The position numbers and the translations under genes were made by a program. Under the pieces are notes generated by a model that searched no databases, had not been told where the DNA came from, and worked only from the letters and a program-made list of their open reading frames with translations. From positions 1 through 42,594 of the forward strand of contig CAYYNP010000047.1 of the NCBI GenBank assembly GCA_964472545.1: DNA of 42,594 bases, read 5' to 3'. Source of the DNA: CAYYNP01 sp964472545 (GTDB lineage Bacteria > Planctomycetota > Planctomycetia > Pirellulales > Thermoguttaceae). This document shows positions 15,229 to 23,811 of the stretch, piece after piece; position 1 is the stretch's first letter, and each line of letters opens with the position of its first letter.

Positions 15229-16971
15229 TCAAGTCAGTTTGTACTCGTCCCGATCCACGTTCACGGCCTCGCCGTCGGGCGTGGCGTCGTCGTCCGGGTC
15301 GAACCAGGCGGGATCGAAGACGATCCGTTCCGGCTGATAGTTGTTCTCCTTGGTGCCCCGGGCGGCGAGGTTGGTCGTCAGCGCGATCACCGCGTCGCCC
15401 AACGCCACCTTGGGATGGCACCGCGGCTGGTTGTTCGGATCCGGGTTGCGGATGCACCAGGCCCAGTGTTCTTCTTCCTCGGTGTAGCCGCGGCTGACGT
15501 CGCGCGGGCCGGCCTCGACTGCCCTTTGCGCCGGGCCGCTGGCCTGCGTGTCCAACGCGGCGGCGGCCGAGGTGGTCACCTTGCTCGCGCTCTCCTTGAG
15601 CATCACGTCCATCTCCTGCTCCCGCTTCAGCAACAACGTGCCCTTGGTGCCGAAGACGATCTCGCCGTAGCCGCCGAAGCCGTTGCCGTTGATCGACGAA
15701 TACTGCACGCCGATCTTCTTTTTCGGTTCGGCCACCTTCTGCTCGTCGTCGTAGTAGCCCGGGGCGGGGAACTCGAAGATGCAGTAAACGTGGTCGTTGG
15801 CGTCGCGGTCGTGCGGGAAGACCGGGCGGTTGGCCGCGGCTACCACGCTCAGCGGGATCTGCTTCTTGCCGCCGTGGATCGCCGAGATGAAGATGCTGGC
15901 GGCGTCGAGTTGGTGGCTGCCCAACTCGGCCATCAAGCCGGCGCTGGTACGGTCGAACAGCCGCCAACGGATCAACTCCCCGGCCGCCGGCATGGTGTAC
16001 GTCGAGCCGTCGGGCTGCGGGAGCTTGACCTCCTGGTAGCCGTACGCCTCGGCCCGCGTCTTGTCTTCGCCCTCGGCCTTCTCGTGCAGGATCTTGTCGG
16101 AGATCTGGGCTTCGAGTTGCGCGATCTTGCGCTGACAACTGTCGATCTCGGCGCCACGCGCCACCGCCAATGCGGCCTTCGCTTTGCCGAGATTCTCCAG
16201 CAGCTTGTACGCCTGCGGATCTTCCGGTTGGATCTCCTTGGGCATCGGCTGCTGCCAGGCGTCTTTGCCGGGCATGTTGTCGCGATGCCATTGGGCGCGG
16301 ATGTAGTGCAAGTCGCCGATCGCGCCGCGCTGGATCTTGTCGACCGCTTCGGCGTAGAGCACGTTGTAGTGGCGTTGATGGCCGGTGGCCAGCAGCTTGT
16401 TGGTGGTCTTGGCCACCCGGGCCATCTCCTTGCAATTGGCCACGGTGTGGCCCATCAGCTTTTCGGTCAGCACGTGCAGCCCCGCGCGCATGGCCATGAT
16501 GGCGGCCGGGGCGTGCAGGAACAGCGGCAGGGCGATGATCACCGCCTCGATGCCGTCCCGCTTGGCGTTGCGGATCAGTTCCTGGAAGGTCGTGTAAACC
16601 TTGACGTGCTTCCGCGCGGCGTCTTCGGTGGCCCAGCCGTACTTGGCCATCAGGCCGCAGCGGGCCTTCAAGGCTGCCGGGCTGCTGTGGTCGCCGTGGA
16701 ACGCGCGATACTGGCTAAAGGGCCGCAGATCGGCGATCGTGCGGACGTCGATGTAATCGGGGTTGATGGCCCCGATCAACACACTGCCCTCGTCGCCCGT
16801 GCCGATAACGCCCACTCGGACCGGGTCGGCCACGGCGCCTTGATAACCGAAATAAAAGGCCCCCATACTACCGCCGGCTACCGCACCGGCCAGCGCGCCG
16901 TGTTTCATGAAGTCGCGCCGGCTCAACTCCTGGCGCAACTGCTCGGCCTTCTGCTCGGGAGTCGCACTCAT
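15229..16971 (-). CDS. Gfo/Idh/MocA-family oxidoreductase, paralogue 2 (Tat-exported)
   Basis: The 580-residue protein starts with a twin-arginine signal (SRRDFMKHGALAGAVAGG, Arg18-Arg19), so it should be exported folded with its cofactor. The Rossmann loop 'VGVIGTGDEGS' and 'VLTEKLMGHTV' follow. A charged insert of about 90 residues ('LENLGKAKAALAVARGAEID…') lies before the C-terminal sheet domain. It is longer than classical members (about 350). The ATG lies one base after the stop of the DoxX-like gene, whose last codons carry its GGAAGG ribosome-binding site, so the two are cotranscribed. Confidence 0.88.
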   Translation of the reverse strand: MSATPEQKAEQLRQELSRRDFMKHGALAGAVAGGSMGAFYFGYQGAVADPVRVGVIGTGDEGSVLIGAINPDYIDVRTIADLRPFSQYRAFHGDHSSPAALKARCGLMAKYGWATEDAARKHVKVYTTFQELIRNAKRDGIEAVIIALPLFLHAPAAIMAMRAGLHVLTEKLMGHTVANCKEMARVAKTTNKLLATGHQRHYNVLYAEAVDKIQRGAIGDLHYIRAQWHRDNMPGKDAWQQPMPKEIQPEDPQAYKLLENLGKAKAALAVARGAEIDSCQRKIAQLEAQISDKILHEKAEGEDKTRAEAYGYQEVKLPQPDGSTYTMPAAGELIRWRLFDRTSAGLMAELGSHQLDAASIFISAIHGGKKQIPLSVVAAANRPVFPHDRDANDHVYCIFEFPAPGYYDDEQKVAEPKKKIGVQYSSINGNGFGGYGEIVFGTKGTLLLKREQEMDVMLKESASKVTTSAAAALDTQASGPAQRAVEAGPRDVSRGYTEEEEHWAWCIRNPDPNNQPRCHPKVALGDAVIALTTNLAARGTKENNYQPERIVFDPAWFDPDDDATPDGEAVNVDRDEYKLT

Positions 16972-16972
16972 T

Positions 16973-18784
16973 TTAGGCCCTTCCTTCTTCCTGCGAGTCG
17001 GTTTTCTTGTCCTTAGGCTTGCGGAACAGGTTGACGATGTAGTTCTCGACGAAGTAGTCCAGTCCGCACCATCGCCCGGCCGCGGTGGTGGCCACGGTGA
17101 ATAGGGCGAGCATTTCGATGAAGTCCTTGTTGATCAACAAGGCGTGTCCTACGACCGGCGGGTCGTGGGGGTAGATCGTCGGCCAGGCCGGCTGCGTGAG
17201 CACCACAAACAGCATGAAGCAGCCGCCGCCGAACGCCGCCGGACGCGTGAAGAGCCCCAGCAGCAGGCAGAGCCCGATCGCCGTCAGGGCGAAGGTGACC
17301 ATGAAGTTGATCAGGTCGACGCGGGTGGTCGGCTCGGGCAACTCGCCGTACTTCTTCTGATCGTCGGTCAACACGCCCCACAGCGCGGCCCGATAGCCGG
17401 CGTCCATCTCCTCGATTTCCGAGAGCCAGCCGCCGACCTCGCCGCGTAGCTTCATCTTCTCGTCGTAGAGGTTCTTCTTCTGATGCTCGGCGCCGTTGTT
17501 GCCGCCGGATTGGGCCGCTTTGAGCCGATCGAGTGCCCCGAAATGCCCTACGATTTCGTCGTGCTTGTCGGCCAACCACGCCCGCAGCGAGTCCTTGTAG
17601 CGACGGCAGATCGTCCGGACCTCGCCCGTCTGGGCTTCGTCGAGGCCGTACTTGGTGACGGCCGTCTCGCGAAGATCGTTCCAGGAGTCGACGCAGTAGG
17701 CGGCGGGGATCAACTCGGTGACCTGAAGGATCACGTTGGCGCCTGCGTCGGTGGGGAGCTGCAGCCGGTTGTGCTCGTGGTCGATAAGGTCCTTCTCGAG
17801 GGCCTTCTCGCCGATCTCGGCAAAGTAGAGTTCGACCGCCGGCGCGGCGGCCTCGACGGCGGCCTTCCTCGCCTCGGCGATCTCTTCTTCGCTGGCGCCC
17901 TCCGGGAGCAACCGGTCGGCGACAACCAGATCGTTGGCCACCAAGGTTGCCAGTGCGTTGCGGTAGTTCTGTTCGATCTGCGCCATCGCCGCCACCCATT
18001 GACGGACGTTGTCCGGGCAGGCCACCGATTCACCGTCTTCGACGCGCTTCGTGGCCTTGTTGATATACTCGACCATCGCGGCACGGTTCTTGTCCAAGGT
18101 CGCATCGAGCTTGTCGGCATGTTCGCAGTAGATGGCTTCGCTGGCCGCGCGACGCTGGTCGAGCAGGGCGAAATGGGCTTCGACTTTCTCGCTCACCGCG
18201 TCGAGGTCGCCGAGATACTTGGCACGAACCGTGTTGGGCAGTTTGGCGGCGGTCAACAACGTGTCGAGCTTCGCACGGAAGCCAAGCAGCACCAAGCCGG
18301 TGGCCTCGCCACGTTGGTCGAGTCCTTCGAATCGCTCGGCCGTCTTCGCGAGAAGCAATGCGTCGAGCGCCTTAACGACCTCCTTGAGATACTTCTCCTC
18401 GACCTCTTGCAGCAGCCCGGCTGCACAGCGGCCGCGAAACGCCGTCAGCTCCGCCATCGCCGCCCGATAGTGCCGGTCGTAGCGTGGGGAAAGCTCGACC
18501 TTTTTGCGGGCTTCCTTCCAAGCGTCCAGCACCGGCTGCGCGTTGAGGCAGTTCTCCCGCTTCAGCCGCTCGCGGCCCTCGAGATCGGGGATCATCGCAT
18601 GAAACAGCCCTGCGGCGGGACCTTTGGCCTGCAACAGGAAACCCTCGGCAGAGAACTCCGGGTGCGTGGTTTTCCACACCCCTTCATAGAAGAAGTGACA
18701 GCCCAGGCCCAACCGCAAAAGCACAAACAGCACCACGGTGGCCGTGCCGATTTGGAAGTGTGTGCGAAACTGGTCGTATCTCAG
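16973..18784 (-). CDS. DoxX-like membrane protein with a large soluble insert
   Basis: About 603 residues from a proposed CTG start at 18784. A first membrane helix (about residues 14-33, 'ATVVLFVLLRLGLGCHFFYEGVWK') is typical of DoxX. It is followed by about 440 charged, helix-rich residues, then by three further hydrophobic segments ('FMVTFALTAIGLCLLLGLFTRPAAFG', 'FMLFVVLTQPAW', and 'ALLINKDFIEMLALFTVATTAAGRW'). DoxX proteins are small four-helix membrane proteins; here the soluble insert splits helix 1 from the rest. An ATG at 18883 would add 33 unconserved residues. It leads an operon with the two oxidoreductases, which suggests it serves their electron or redox partner at the membrane. 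Confidence 0.7.
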   Translation of the reverse strand: MRYDQFRTHFQIGTATVVLFVLLRLGLGCHFFYEGVWKTTHPEFSAEGFLLQAKGPAAGLFHAMIPDLEGRERLKRENCLNAQPVLDAWKEARKKVELSPRYDRHYRAAMAELTAFRGRCAAGLLQEVEEKYLKEVVKALDALLLAKTAERFEGLDQRGEATGLVLLGFRAKLDTLLTAAKLPNTVRAKYLGDLDAVSEKVEAHFALLDQRRAASEAIYCEHADKLDATLDKNRAAMVEYINKATKRVEDGESVACPDNVRQWVAAMAQIEQNYRNALATLVANDLVVADRLLPEGASEEEIAEARKAAVEAAAPAVELYFAEIGEKALEKDLIDHEHNRLQLPTDAGANVILQVTELIPAAYCVDSWNDLRETAVTKYGLDEAQTGEVRTICRRYKDSLRAWLADKHDEIVGHFGALDRLKAAQSGGNNGAEHQKKNLYDEKMKLRGEVGGWLSEIEEMDAGYRAALWGVLTDDQKKYGELPEPTTRVDLINFMVTFALTAIGLCLLLGLFTRPAAFGGGCFMLFVVLTQPAWPTIYPHDPPVVGHALLINKDFIEMLALFTVATTAAGRWCGLDYFVENYIVNLFRKPKDKKTDSQEEGRA

Positions 18785-18797
18785 GGGAACCTCCTTC
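18784..18797 (-). promoter_or_regulatory. Strong ribosome-binding site placed for a CTG start
   Basis: On the minus strand GAAGGAGG (18797-18790) is followed after 5 bases by CTG at 18784-18782. No ATG or GTG lies at a suitable distance, so a rare CTG start is the simplest reading. Confidence 0.5.
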
Positions 18798-19058
18798 GCC
18801 CGTCGGCAAATGCGGGCAGGTTCAAGGCTTGTGCACTGGCGGTCCACGGCGAGGCAACGAACAACAAGAGCAACGGACCGCACACCAGGTGGGAAGACGC
18901 CGGTCGCTCTCCAGCAATTTCAGTATAATCGCTAAGATCCGCCCAATCTAGGGGCCTCCCGCCGTTTGCCGCAATCGAGGGTAATAGGGATGGGCTGGGT
19001 GGCCGGGGTCGAGCGCAGCCACTCGTCGCAACCAACGGGGGCCAGGGGCTCACCCCCC

Positions 19059-19106
19059 CACCTTGTCATCCCCTCACCTTGTCACCCCCTCACCTTGTCA
19101 CCCTTT
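19059..19106. repeat. Three tandem 16-bp repeats
   Basis: CACCTTGTCAYCCCCT occurs three times end to end (19059-19074, 19075-19090, 19091-19106), just after the stop of the SUMF1 fusion gene. Confidence 0.85.
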
Positions 19107-19113
19107 CACCCCC

Positions 19114-22100
19114 TCACTCCCCCGCCGCCGCCAGCGTCTCCCGATCGGCCTCGCAGACCACGCGGAATCCCACGTTGAAGACCTTCTGCCAGCTCGGATA
19201 GCTCAGCCGGAGGCCTGCCCGGCAACGCTTCGCCCGGTCGCGCCAGGAGCCGCCGCGAGCCACGCAGCGGTCGCCCGCGCCAAGCCGATTACGGCCGTCG
19301 TTGGCCCGATAGGGGTATTGGCGATAGGCCGATCGGGTCCATTCCCAAACGTTTCCGTGAACGTCGTGAAGGCCCCAGGCGTTGGGCCGATAGCTGCCGA
19401 TGGCGGCCGACACCAGGGCCTTGTCGTCGAAGCGGTCGTCGCGAGGCGTCAGGTCGGCCGTGTGTCGGCCGTCGGTGTCGTAGGCCAACTGCTTGATCGT
19501 GACGTCGGCCATGTTGGCGTATGCGGTGAAGTCGGAGCCCGGCTCGCCGAAATAGAGCGGATCGGCCGAGCCGGCCCGGCAGGCATATTCCCATTGGGCC
19601 TCGGTCGGCAGCGTGACCTTCTCGCCGATCTTGCCGGCAAGCCAGCGGCAGAAGTCTGCGGCCTCTTGCTGGGAGATCCGCACGACCGGCTGCTGGGGTT
19701 CGTTCAGCGGCCAGCCGAGGTGGTGTTCCCAGAAAGACCACGAGCCCTTGTGTTCGAAGCGGCTGTCGTGATCCGGATCGAATCGGGCGTACTGCCGGTT
19801 GGTAACCTCGAAGCGGCCGACCCAAAACGGCTTGTCGATCTTGACCACCGACAGCGGCCGCTCGTCGGGATCTCCGGCAGGATCGCCCATCACGAACTGG
19901 CCGGCCGGCACCAGGGCCAGTTCCATCTCGACGCCTTCGCCCAGATCGATCGTGCGGCGGATCGGTCCGGCGGCTGCCTGGCGGCGTCGGGCTTCCGCCG
20001 CAGAGAACGGCCAGCCGGCTACCTGCGGGACTTTCACCGGCTCTCGAGGCTGAGGATCAGGTACGATTGGCTCGATCGGCTCGCGAGGCATTTCGGGGAT
20101 TGCCTCCGGGTCGCCCTCGACGCTGGCGTACAACTCCAGCAAACGCATCCGCGGGCCGTGGTCTCGCTGCGTTCGCGCCACACCGACGGTTTCCTTCCAC
20201 GTCCCGTGACACGGGGCGTTCAGATCGATCCACGTGACCAGCCGATCCCAGGCGTCGTCGTCAAGCCGCACGCCGTGATGGCCCTTGCGGAGCATCTGGA
20301 TCAACTCCGACGTATCGGCCTCGAACTCGCCCGGGGCCAACAGCCGGATGTCGCTCTCCAGCCCGCCCACGCGGACCAGCCGCCGCAATTCGATGTACGA
20401 CGGCTCGAACACCCCGCCCCAACTCTTGAAGAGTTCGTTCGGCGACTCCGCATCGATCACATTGAGCGCCGGGTTGCCGCTCTTCACGCAGACGTACTTC
20501 CCCTGCTCGCCGCGTAGATCGGGGATCGAGCGGCCGTCGTCGCGTGGGCGGCCGTCGTGGCAGCCAACGCAGTACCGATCGACCACCGGCTGCACGTCGC
20601 GTTTGAAACTGAAGCCGCGCACCCGTTCGGTCCACGGCTCGATCGCCGACGGGCGCCGCGTGGCTGCGATCGTGTTGCGGTTCGGCGGGCCGGAGTTCTG
20701 CTGCTCGTGACAGCCCACGCACGAGACAACCTCGCCGGGCATGGCCGTAGTCCAACTCCGCATGAGTTGCACGGCCTTGCCCGAGGCGTCCAACGGCTGC
20801 ATCGAGATCGGCGTGTTGGCCGGCACACGGAACATCGCCGAGCCGTCGACCTCGACCGGCACGGTGCCCAGTACGCGCTTCGGCTCCCACGGGCCGTCGG
20901 CCCCCACGCGATGGCTGATCCCGGCCAGCTTCTGGTAGACGAAATGGTACGTGAACAGCCGCAACTGCTTGACGGTGCCCCGCGGCACGCCCTCGAGCCC
21001 CGGCCCGGCGTAGACGTCTTCCAGGTAGATCAACGCGTCCTTGGTGCGGAGGTTGACCCTCTCGGGAATCACCGGCGGCCGCACTCGCGGTCGCAACGGG
21101 ATCGGTTCCAACAGGGCGAAGTTCTCAAGCTCCTTCACCAATACGATGTTGTCGAATGCGTCGACCAGATAGATGCCCCAAAGATCCTGCTTGCCCGGCT
21201 TGCCGGCGACAAGAAAATGCTTCTCGCTCAACGGGAACGGATGCAGGAACTTCGGCCAGCTCTCTTGCGTCAGCCGATCCTCGATCAGCGGCTCAACCTC
21301 CTCGCCGCGTCCGGGAATCCGCTGCACCACGCCGTCGGACGCGTAACGGCTCTTGGCCGGGTCGAATACGACCAACTCGCCCACGCGGCCCACGTGGTGC
21401 CCCGTGACGATGCCCACAACCTTCGTGGGGTGGTTTGGAATCGGCCGGGCGTAAAAAATCCCGTTGGGCCAATAGCCGCCGCTGCCGTAGAACTCCCGCT
21501 GCGAAGTGCCGTCGGGGTTCATCGTGAACAGGTAACGCCCCCAGACGTGCGGGATGTCGGTATATTCCCAGCGAAGATAGAGGACGCGCCCGTCGTTGGT
21601 TACCGTGGGGCAGTAGTTGTGGTCCTGGTCGAAGCAGAGCCGGCGGACGTTCGCCCCGTCGCCGTCCATCACGTAGCTCATCGCCGTGTTAACCGAGGCG
21701 TTGCAGGGCACGCCTTGCAGCGGCGCGGTCGAAATAAAGACGATCCGGTCGTTAGGTAGATAGCACGGATCGAAGTTGTGTACCGCAGGATGATCGTTCG
21801 GGCCGAGTCGCCGTGGGTTGGGCCGCCGCAGGTCGGTTCCGTCGACGTCGATCTCGTACACTTGCCAGGTGAGGTTCTCGCTGGGCATGGCCAACAGCAG
21901 CTTGTCGGCGTCGTAGTGCAATTCGAGGTCGGAGACCAGCCGCGTGGTCGGCGGCTTGTAGAGCGTCGTGAGTTCTCCTTCACCGCGCAGGTCACTCAGC
22001 ACGGCGATTTCGTTCTCCCACTTGTCGACGTCGGGCATGTTGTCCTGTTGCCAGGAACTCTGTTGCGGCAGCCCTAGGAATTTCCCTAAGCCCTTGCCGT

Positions 22101-22476
22101 CGCCCTTTTCGCGGCGCGGATCGCCGCCCGGTTTCCGCTTGATCAGCAACAGCTTATCGAAGTCCAACAGCGGATTGGCCAGCAGGGCCTTGCGGCGAAA
22201 GGCAAGGACCTGCTGCGCCTCGCGCCGGGCCGCCGGATCGCCTTGCGCCAGCCCGCGGCGAACGTGCGGCAGGCGTTTCTCTATCTCGTCCAGCCGTTGC
22301 AGATACGCATCCGCCCGGGGGTATCGCTCGGGAAAGGTCTTGGCCAAGTCGCGAATCGCCATCCGCATTCCGGGCACGTCGACCCATTTCAACGGATCGT
22401 CGGCTTCGGCGCCCGCGGGAGCCGCCGGCGCGGCGAGAGTCGTCCAAAGCAGCAAAGTATGCAGAGTGTGGGGCAT
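19114..22476 (-). CDS. HzsA-like propeller protein with two heme c sites and a C-terminal SUMF1 domain
   Basis: The 1120-residue secreted protein begins with a signal peptide (to about residue 23). Residues about 150-560 form beta-propeller-like repeats ('VLSDLRGEGELTTLYKP', 'LHYDADKLLLAMP', 'MNPDGTSQREFY') like the hydrazine-synthase alpha-subunit fold found in many planctomycete proteins. Two CxxCH heme sites follow (Cys586 'SCVGCHEQQ', Cys636 'YCVGCHDGR'). A SUMF1/FGE domain takes residues about 845-1112 ('LVPAGQFVMGD', 'LPTEAQWEYACRAG', 'DVHGNVWEWT', 'RGGSW'). The first of the two copper-binding Cys of true FGEs is Asp here, so formylglycine formation is unlikely. No other hydrazine genes are present. 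A periplasmic redox or binding role is plausible. Confidence 0.8.
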   Translation of the reverse strand: MPHTLHTLLLWTTLAAPAAPAGAEADDPLKWVDVPGMRMAIRDLAKTFPERYPRADAYLQRLDEIEKRLPHVRRGLAQGDPAARREAQQVLAFRRKALLANPLLDFDKLLLIKRKPGGDPRREKGDGKGLGKFLGLPQQSSWQQDNMPDVDKWENEIAVLSDLRGEGELTTLYKPPTTRLVSDLELHYDADKLLLAMPSENLTWQVYEIDVDGTDLRRPNPRRLGPNDHPAVHNFDPCYLPNDRIVFISTAPLQGVPCNASVNTAMSYVMDGDGANVRRLCFDQDHNYCPTVTNDGRVLYLRWEYTDIPHVWGRYLFTMNPDGTSQREFYGSGGYWPNGIFYARPIPNHPTKVVGIVTGHHVGRVGELVVFDPAKSRYASDGVVQRIPGRGEEVEPLIEDRLTQESWPKFLHPFPLSEKHFLVAGKPGKQDLWGIYLVDAFDNIVLVKELENFALLEPIPLRPRVRPPVIPERVNLRTKDALIYLEDVYAGPGLEGVPRGTVKQLRLFTYHFVYQKLAGISHRVGADGPWEPKRVLGTVPVEVDGSAMFRVPANTPISMQPLDASGKAVQLMRSWTTAMPGEVVSCVGCHEQQNSGPPNRNTIAATRRPSAIEPWTERVRGFSFKRDVQPVVDRYCVGCHDGRPRDDGRSIPDLRGEQGKYVCVKSGNPALNVIDAESPNELFKSWGGVFEPSYIELRRLVRVGGLESDIRLLAPGEFEADTSELIQMLRKGHHGVRLDDDAWDRLVTWIDLNAPCHGTWKETVGVARTQRDHGPRMRLLELYASVEGDPEAIPEMPREPIEPIVPDPQPREPVKVPQVAGWPFSAAEARRRQAAAGPIRRTIDLGEGVEMELALVPAGQFVMGDPAGDPDERPLSVVKIDKPFWVGRFEVTNRQYARFDPDHDSRFEHKGSWSFWEHHLGWPLNEPQQPVVRISQQEAADFCRWLAGKIGEKVTLPTEAQWEYACRAGSADPLYFGEPGSDFTAYANMADVTIKQLAYDTDGRHTADLTPRDDRFDDKALVSAAIGSYRPNAWGLHDVHGNVWEWTRSAYRQYPYRANDGRNRLGAGDRCVARGGSWRDRAKRCRAGLRLSYPSWQKVFNVGFRVVCEADRETLAAAGE

Positions 22477-22619
22477 GGCAATTGGGGTCGCAGTAGGGAT
22501 CGGCTGTTATCGTTGATCACGCCCGATGCCCGGCATGGTACGGCAGAGTCGCCCCCAAGTCAATCTGCCTGGAAGTGGGGTGGCTGGAGATTTGCCCCAA
22601 CGTCGCCGGTAGATTGTCG

Positions 22620-23630
22620 CTACGGCCGACGAGCGGCGCCCTCCGCGCCCACCAACTCGGCCACCACGTGCTCCAACCCCCGCACCACACGGGCCATCCG
22701 CTCGAAGTCGATCTGCTCGATCGTGTCCGAGGCTTCGTGATAGTGGGGATAGCGAAACATGGCCGTGTCGGTGACCATCAGCGCCGGGTAGCCCTCTTGC
22801 CAAAACGACCATTGATCGGAAAAGCCGACGCCGGGGAGCGCCGCCGGCAACGCGGCCGATTCGACCGGGAAGCGCTCGTGGCGCCGGAACGTGTCGACCG
22901 CCCGGCGGACCAGAGCTCGCGACTTCGCGTTGCCCACGAAGCCGATGAAGTTGCCCTCCGAAGGGTAGAGTGCCCCGAATGGCGGCGGGTAGTTCTGGCT
23001 GCCGGGCGTGTCGTCGTAGTAGCCGATCGTCTCCAGACTCAGCATCGCCACCACGTTCTCGTCGCGCTGCCGACACCGCCGGGCGTAGACTAGCGAGCCC
23101 ATCTGCTCGGTTTGGAAATAGGGCGGCTCCTCGTTCGTAAACGCCACGAACCGCAACGTCCGCTTGCAGGGTCTGCCCGAAAACCGCCGGGCCAAGGCAA
23201 GCAGAGCCGCCACGCCGCTGGTGTTGTCGTTCGCGCCCGCTGTGCCGTGCGCGGTGTCGTAATGGGCCCCCACGATCACGATTTCCTCCGGGTGGGTCGT
23301 GCCGGGGATTTCGACCTCGAGGTTGTAGCACTCGCAATCCCTCACCCGATACGCCTGCCGCCGCACGTCGTAGCGGGCCGCCCGGAATTGTGCCTCGATT
23401 CCTTCGGCCGCCATCATCAACTGCACCGGACGCCGGCCCACGTTCCGCTCGCCGATTTCGCCGGCAAGCCCCGCCACGTCGCGGTGGAGTTCGTTGGCCA
23501 AGGCCTGCAGTTGCGGATCGGCCGGTGGCAGTTCCATTGGGCGGGGGGCGATTTTGGCGCAGCCCCCGAGGACGGCGAGCAGGGCAAGCGTCGCGCATGC
23601 ATTGCGGCGCCGCGATCTGTTGGCGTTCAT
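22620..23630 (-). CDS. M28-family aminopeptidase-like lipoprotein
   Basis: The 336-residue protein has a lipobox (LGGC, Cys24), so it is probably lipid-anchored. The M28 zinc site is complete: 'VGAHYDT' (His), 'GANDNTSG' (bridging Asp), 'FTNEEPP' (Glu base and ligand), 'LSLETIGYYDD' (acidic ligand) and 'HYHEASDT' (last His). The family hydrolyses peptides from the N-terminus. It is a near copy of the next gene upstream, with the same motifs and loops, so the two arose by tandem duplication. The start codon lacks a clear ribosome-binding site. Confidence 0.88.
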   Translation of the reverse strand: MNANRSRRRNACATLALLAVLGGCAKIAPRPMELPPADPQLQALANELHRDVAGLAGEIGERNVGRRPVQLMMAAEGIEAQFRAARYDVRRQAYRVRDCECYNLEVEIPGTTHPEEIVIVGAHYDTAHGTAGANDNTSGVAALLALARRFSGRPCKRTLRFVAFTNEEPPYFQTEQMGSLVYARRCRQRDENVVAMLSLETIGYYDDTPGSQNYPPPFGALYPSEGNFIGFVGNAKSRALVRRAVDTFRRHERFPVESAALPAALPGVGFSDQWSFWQEGYPALMVTDTAMFRYPHYHEASDTIEQIDFERMARVVRGLEHVVAELVGAEGAARRP

Positions 23631-23811
23631 GGCGAGATGAGAGCAGGCAGGAAAAGGCGATTACGGCCGAACGGCCGAGGGGAATGGAATCGACGACATA
23701 TAGCGGAATCCGCTCCGCCGGGCAAGGGCAGTATCTCGGTCGGCCGCGCGTGGCTCCCACGTATGCGCAAGCGGCGTCCGCAGCAACCGCACGGTCATCC
23801 ACGGCAGAGCG

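Noticed and set aside
19114..22476. Hydrazine synthase alpha subunit as a functional call.
   Set aside because: Only fold-level resemblance and heme motifs are visible; the other hydrazine synthase subunits and hydrazine dehydrogenase are absent and a SUMF1 domain is fused.
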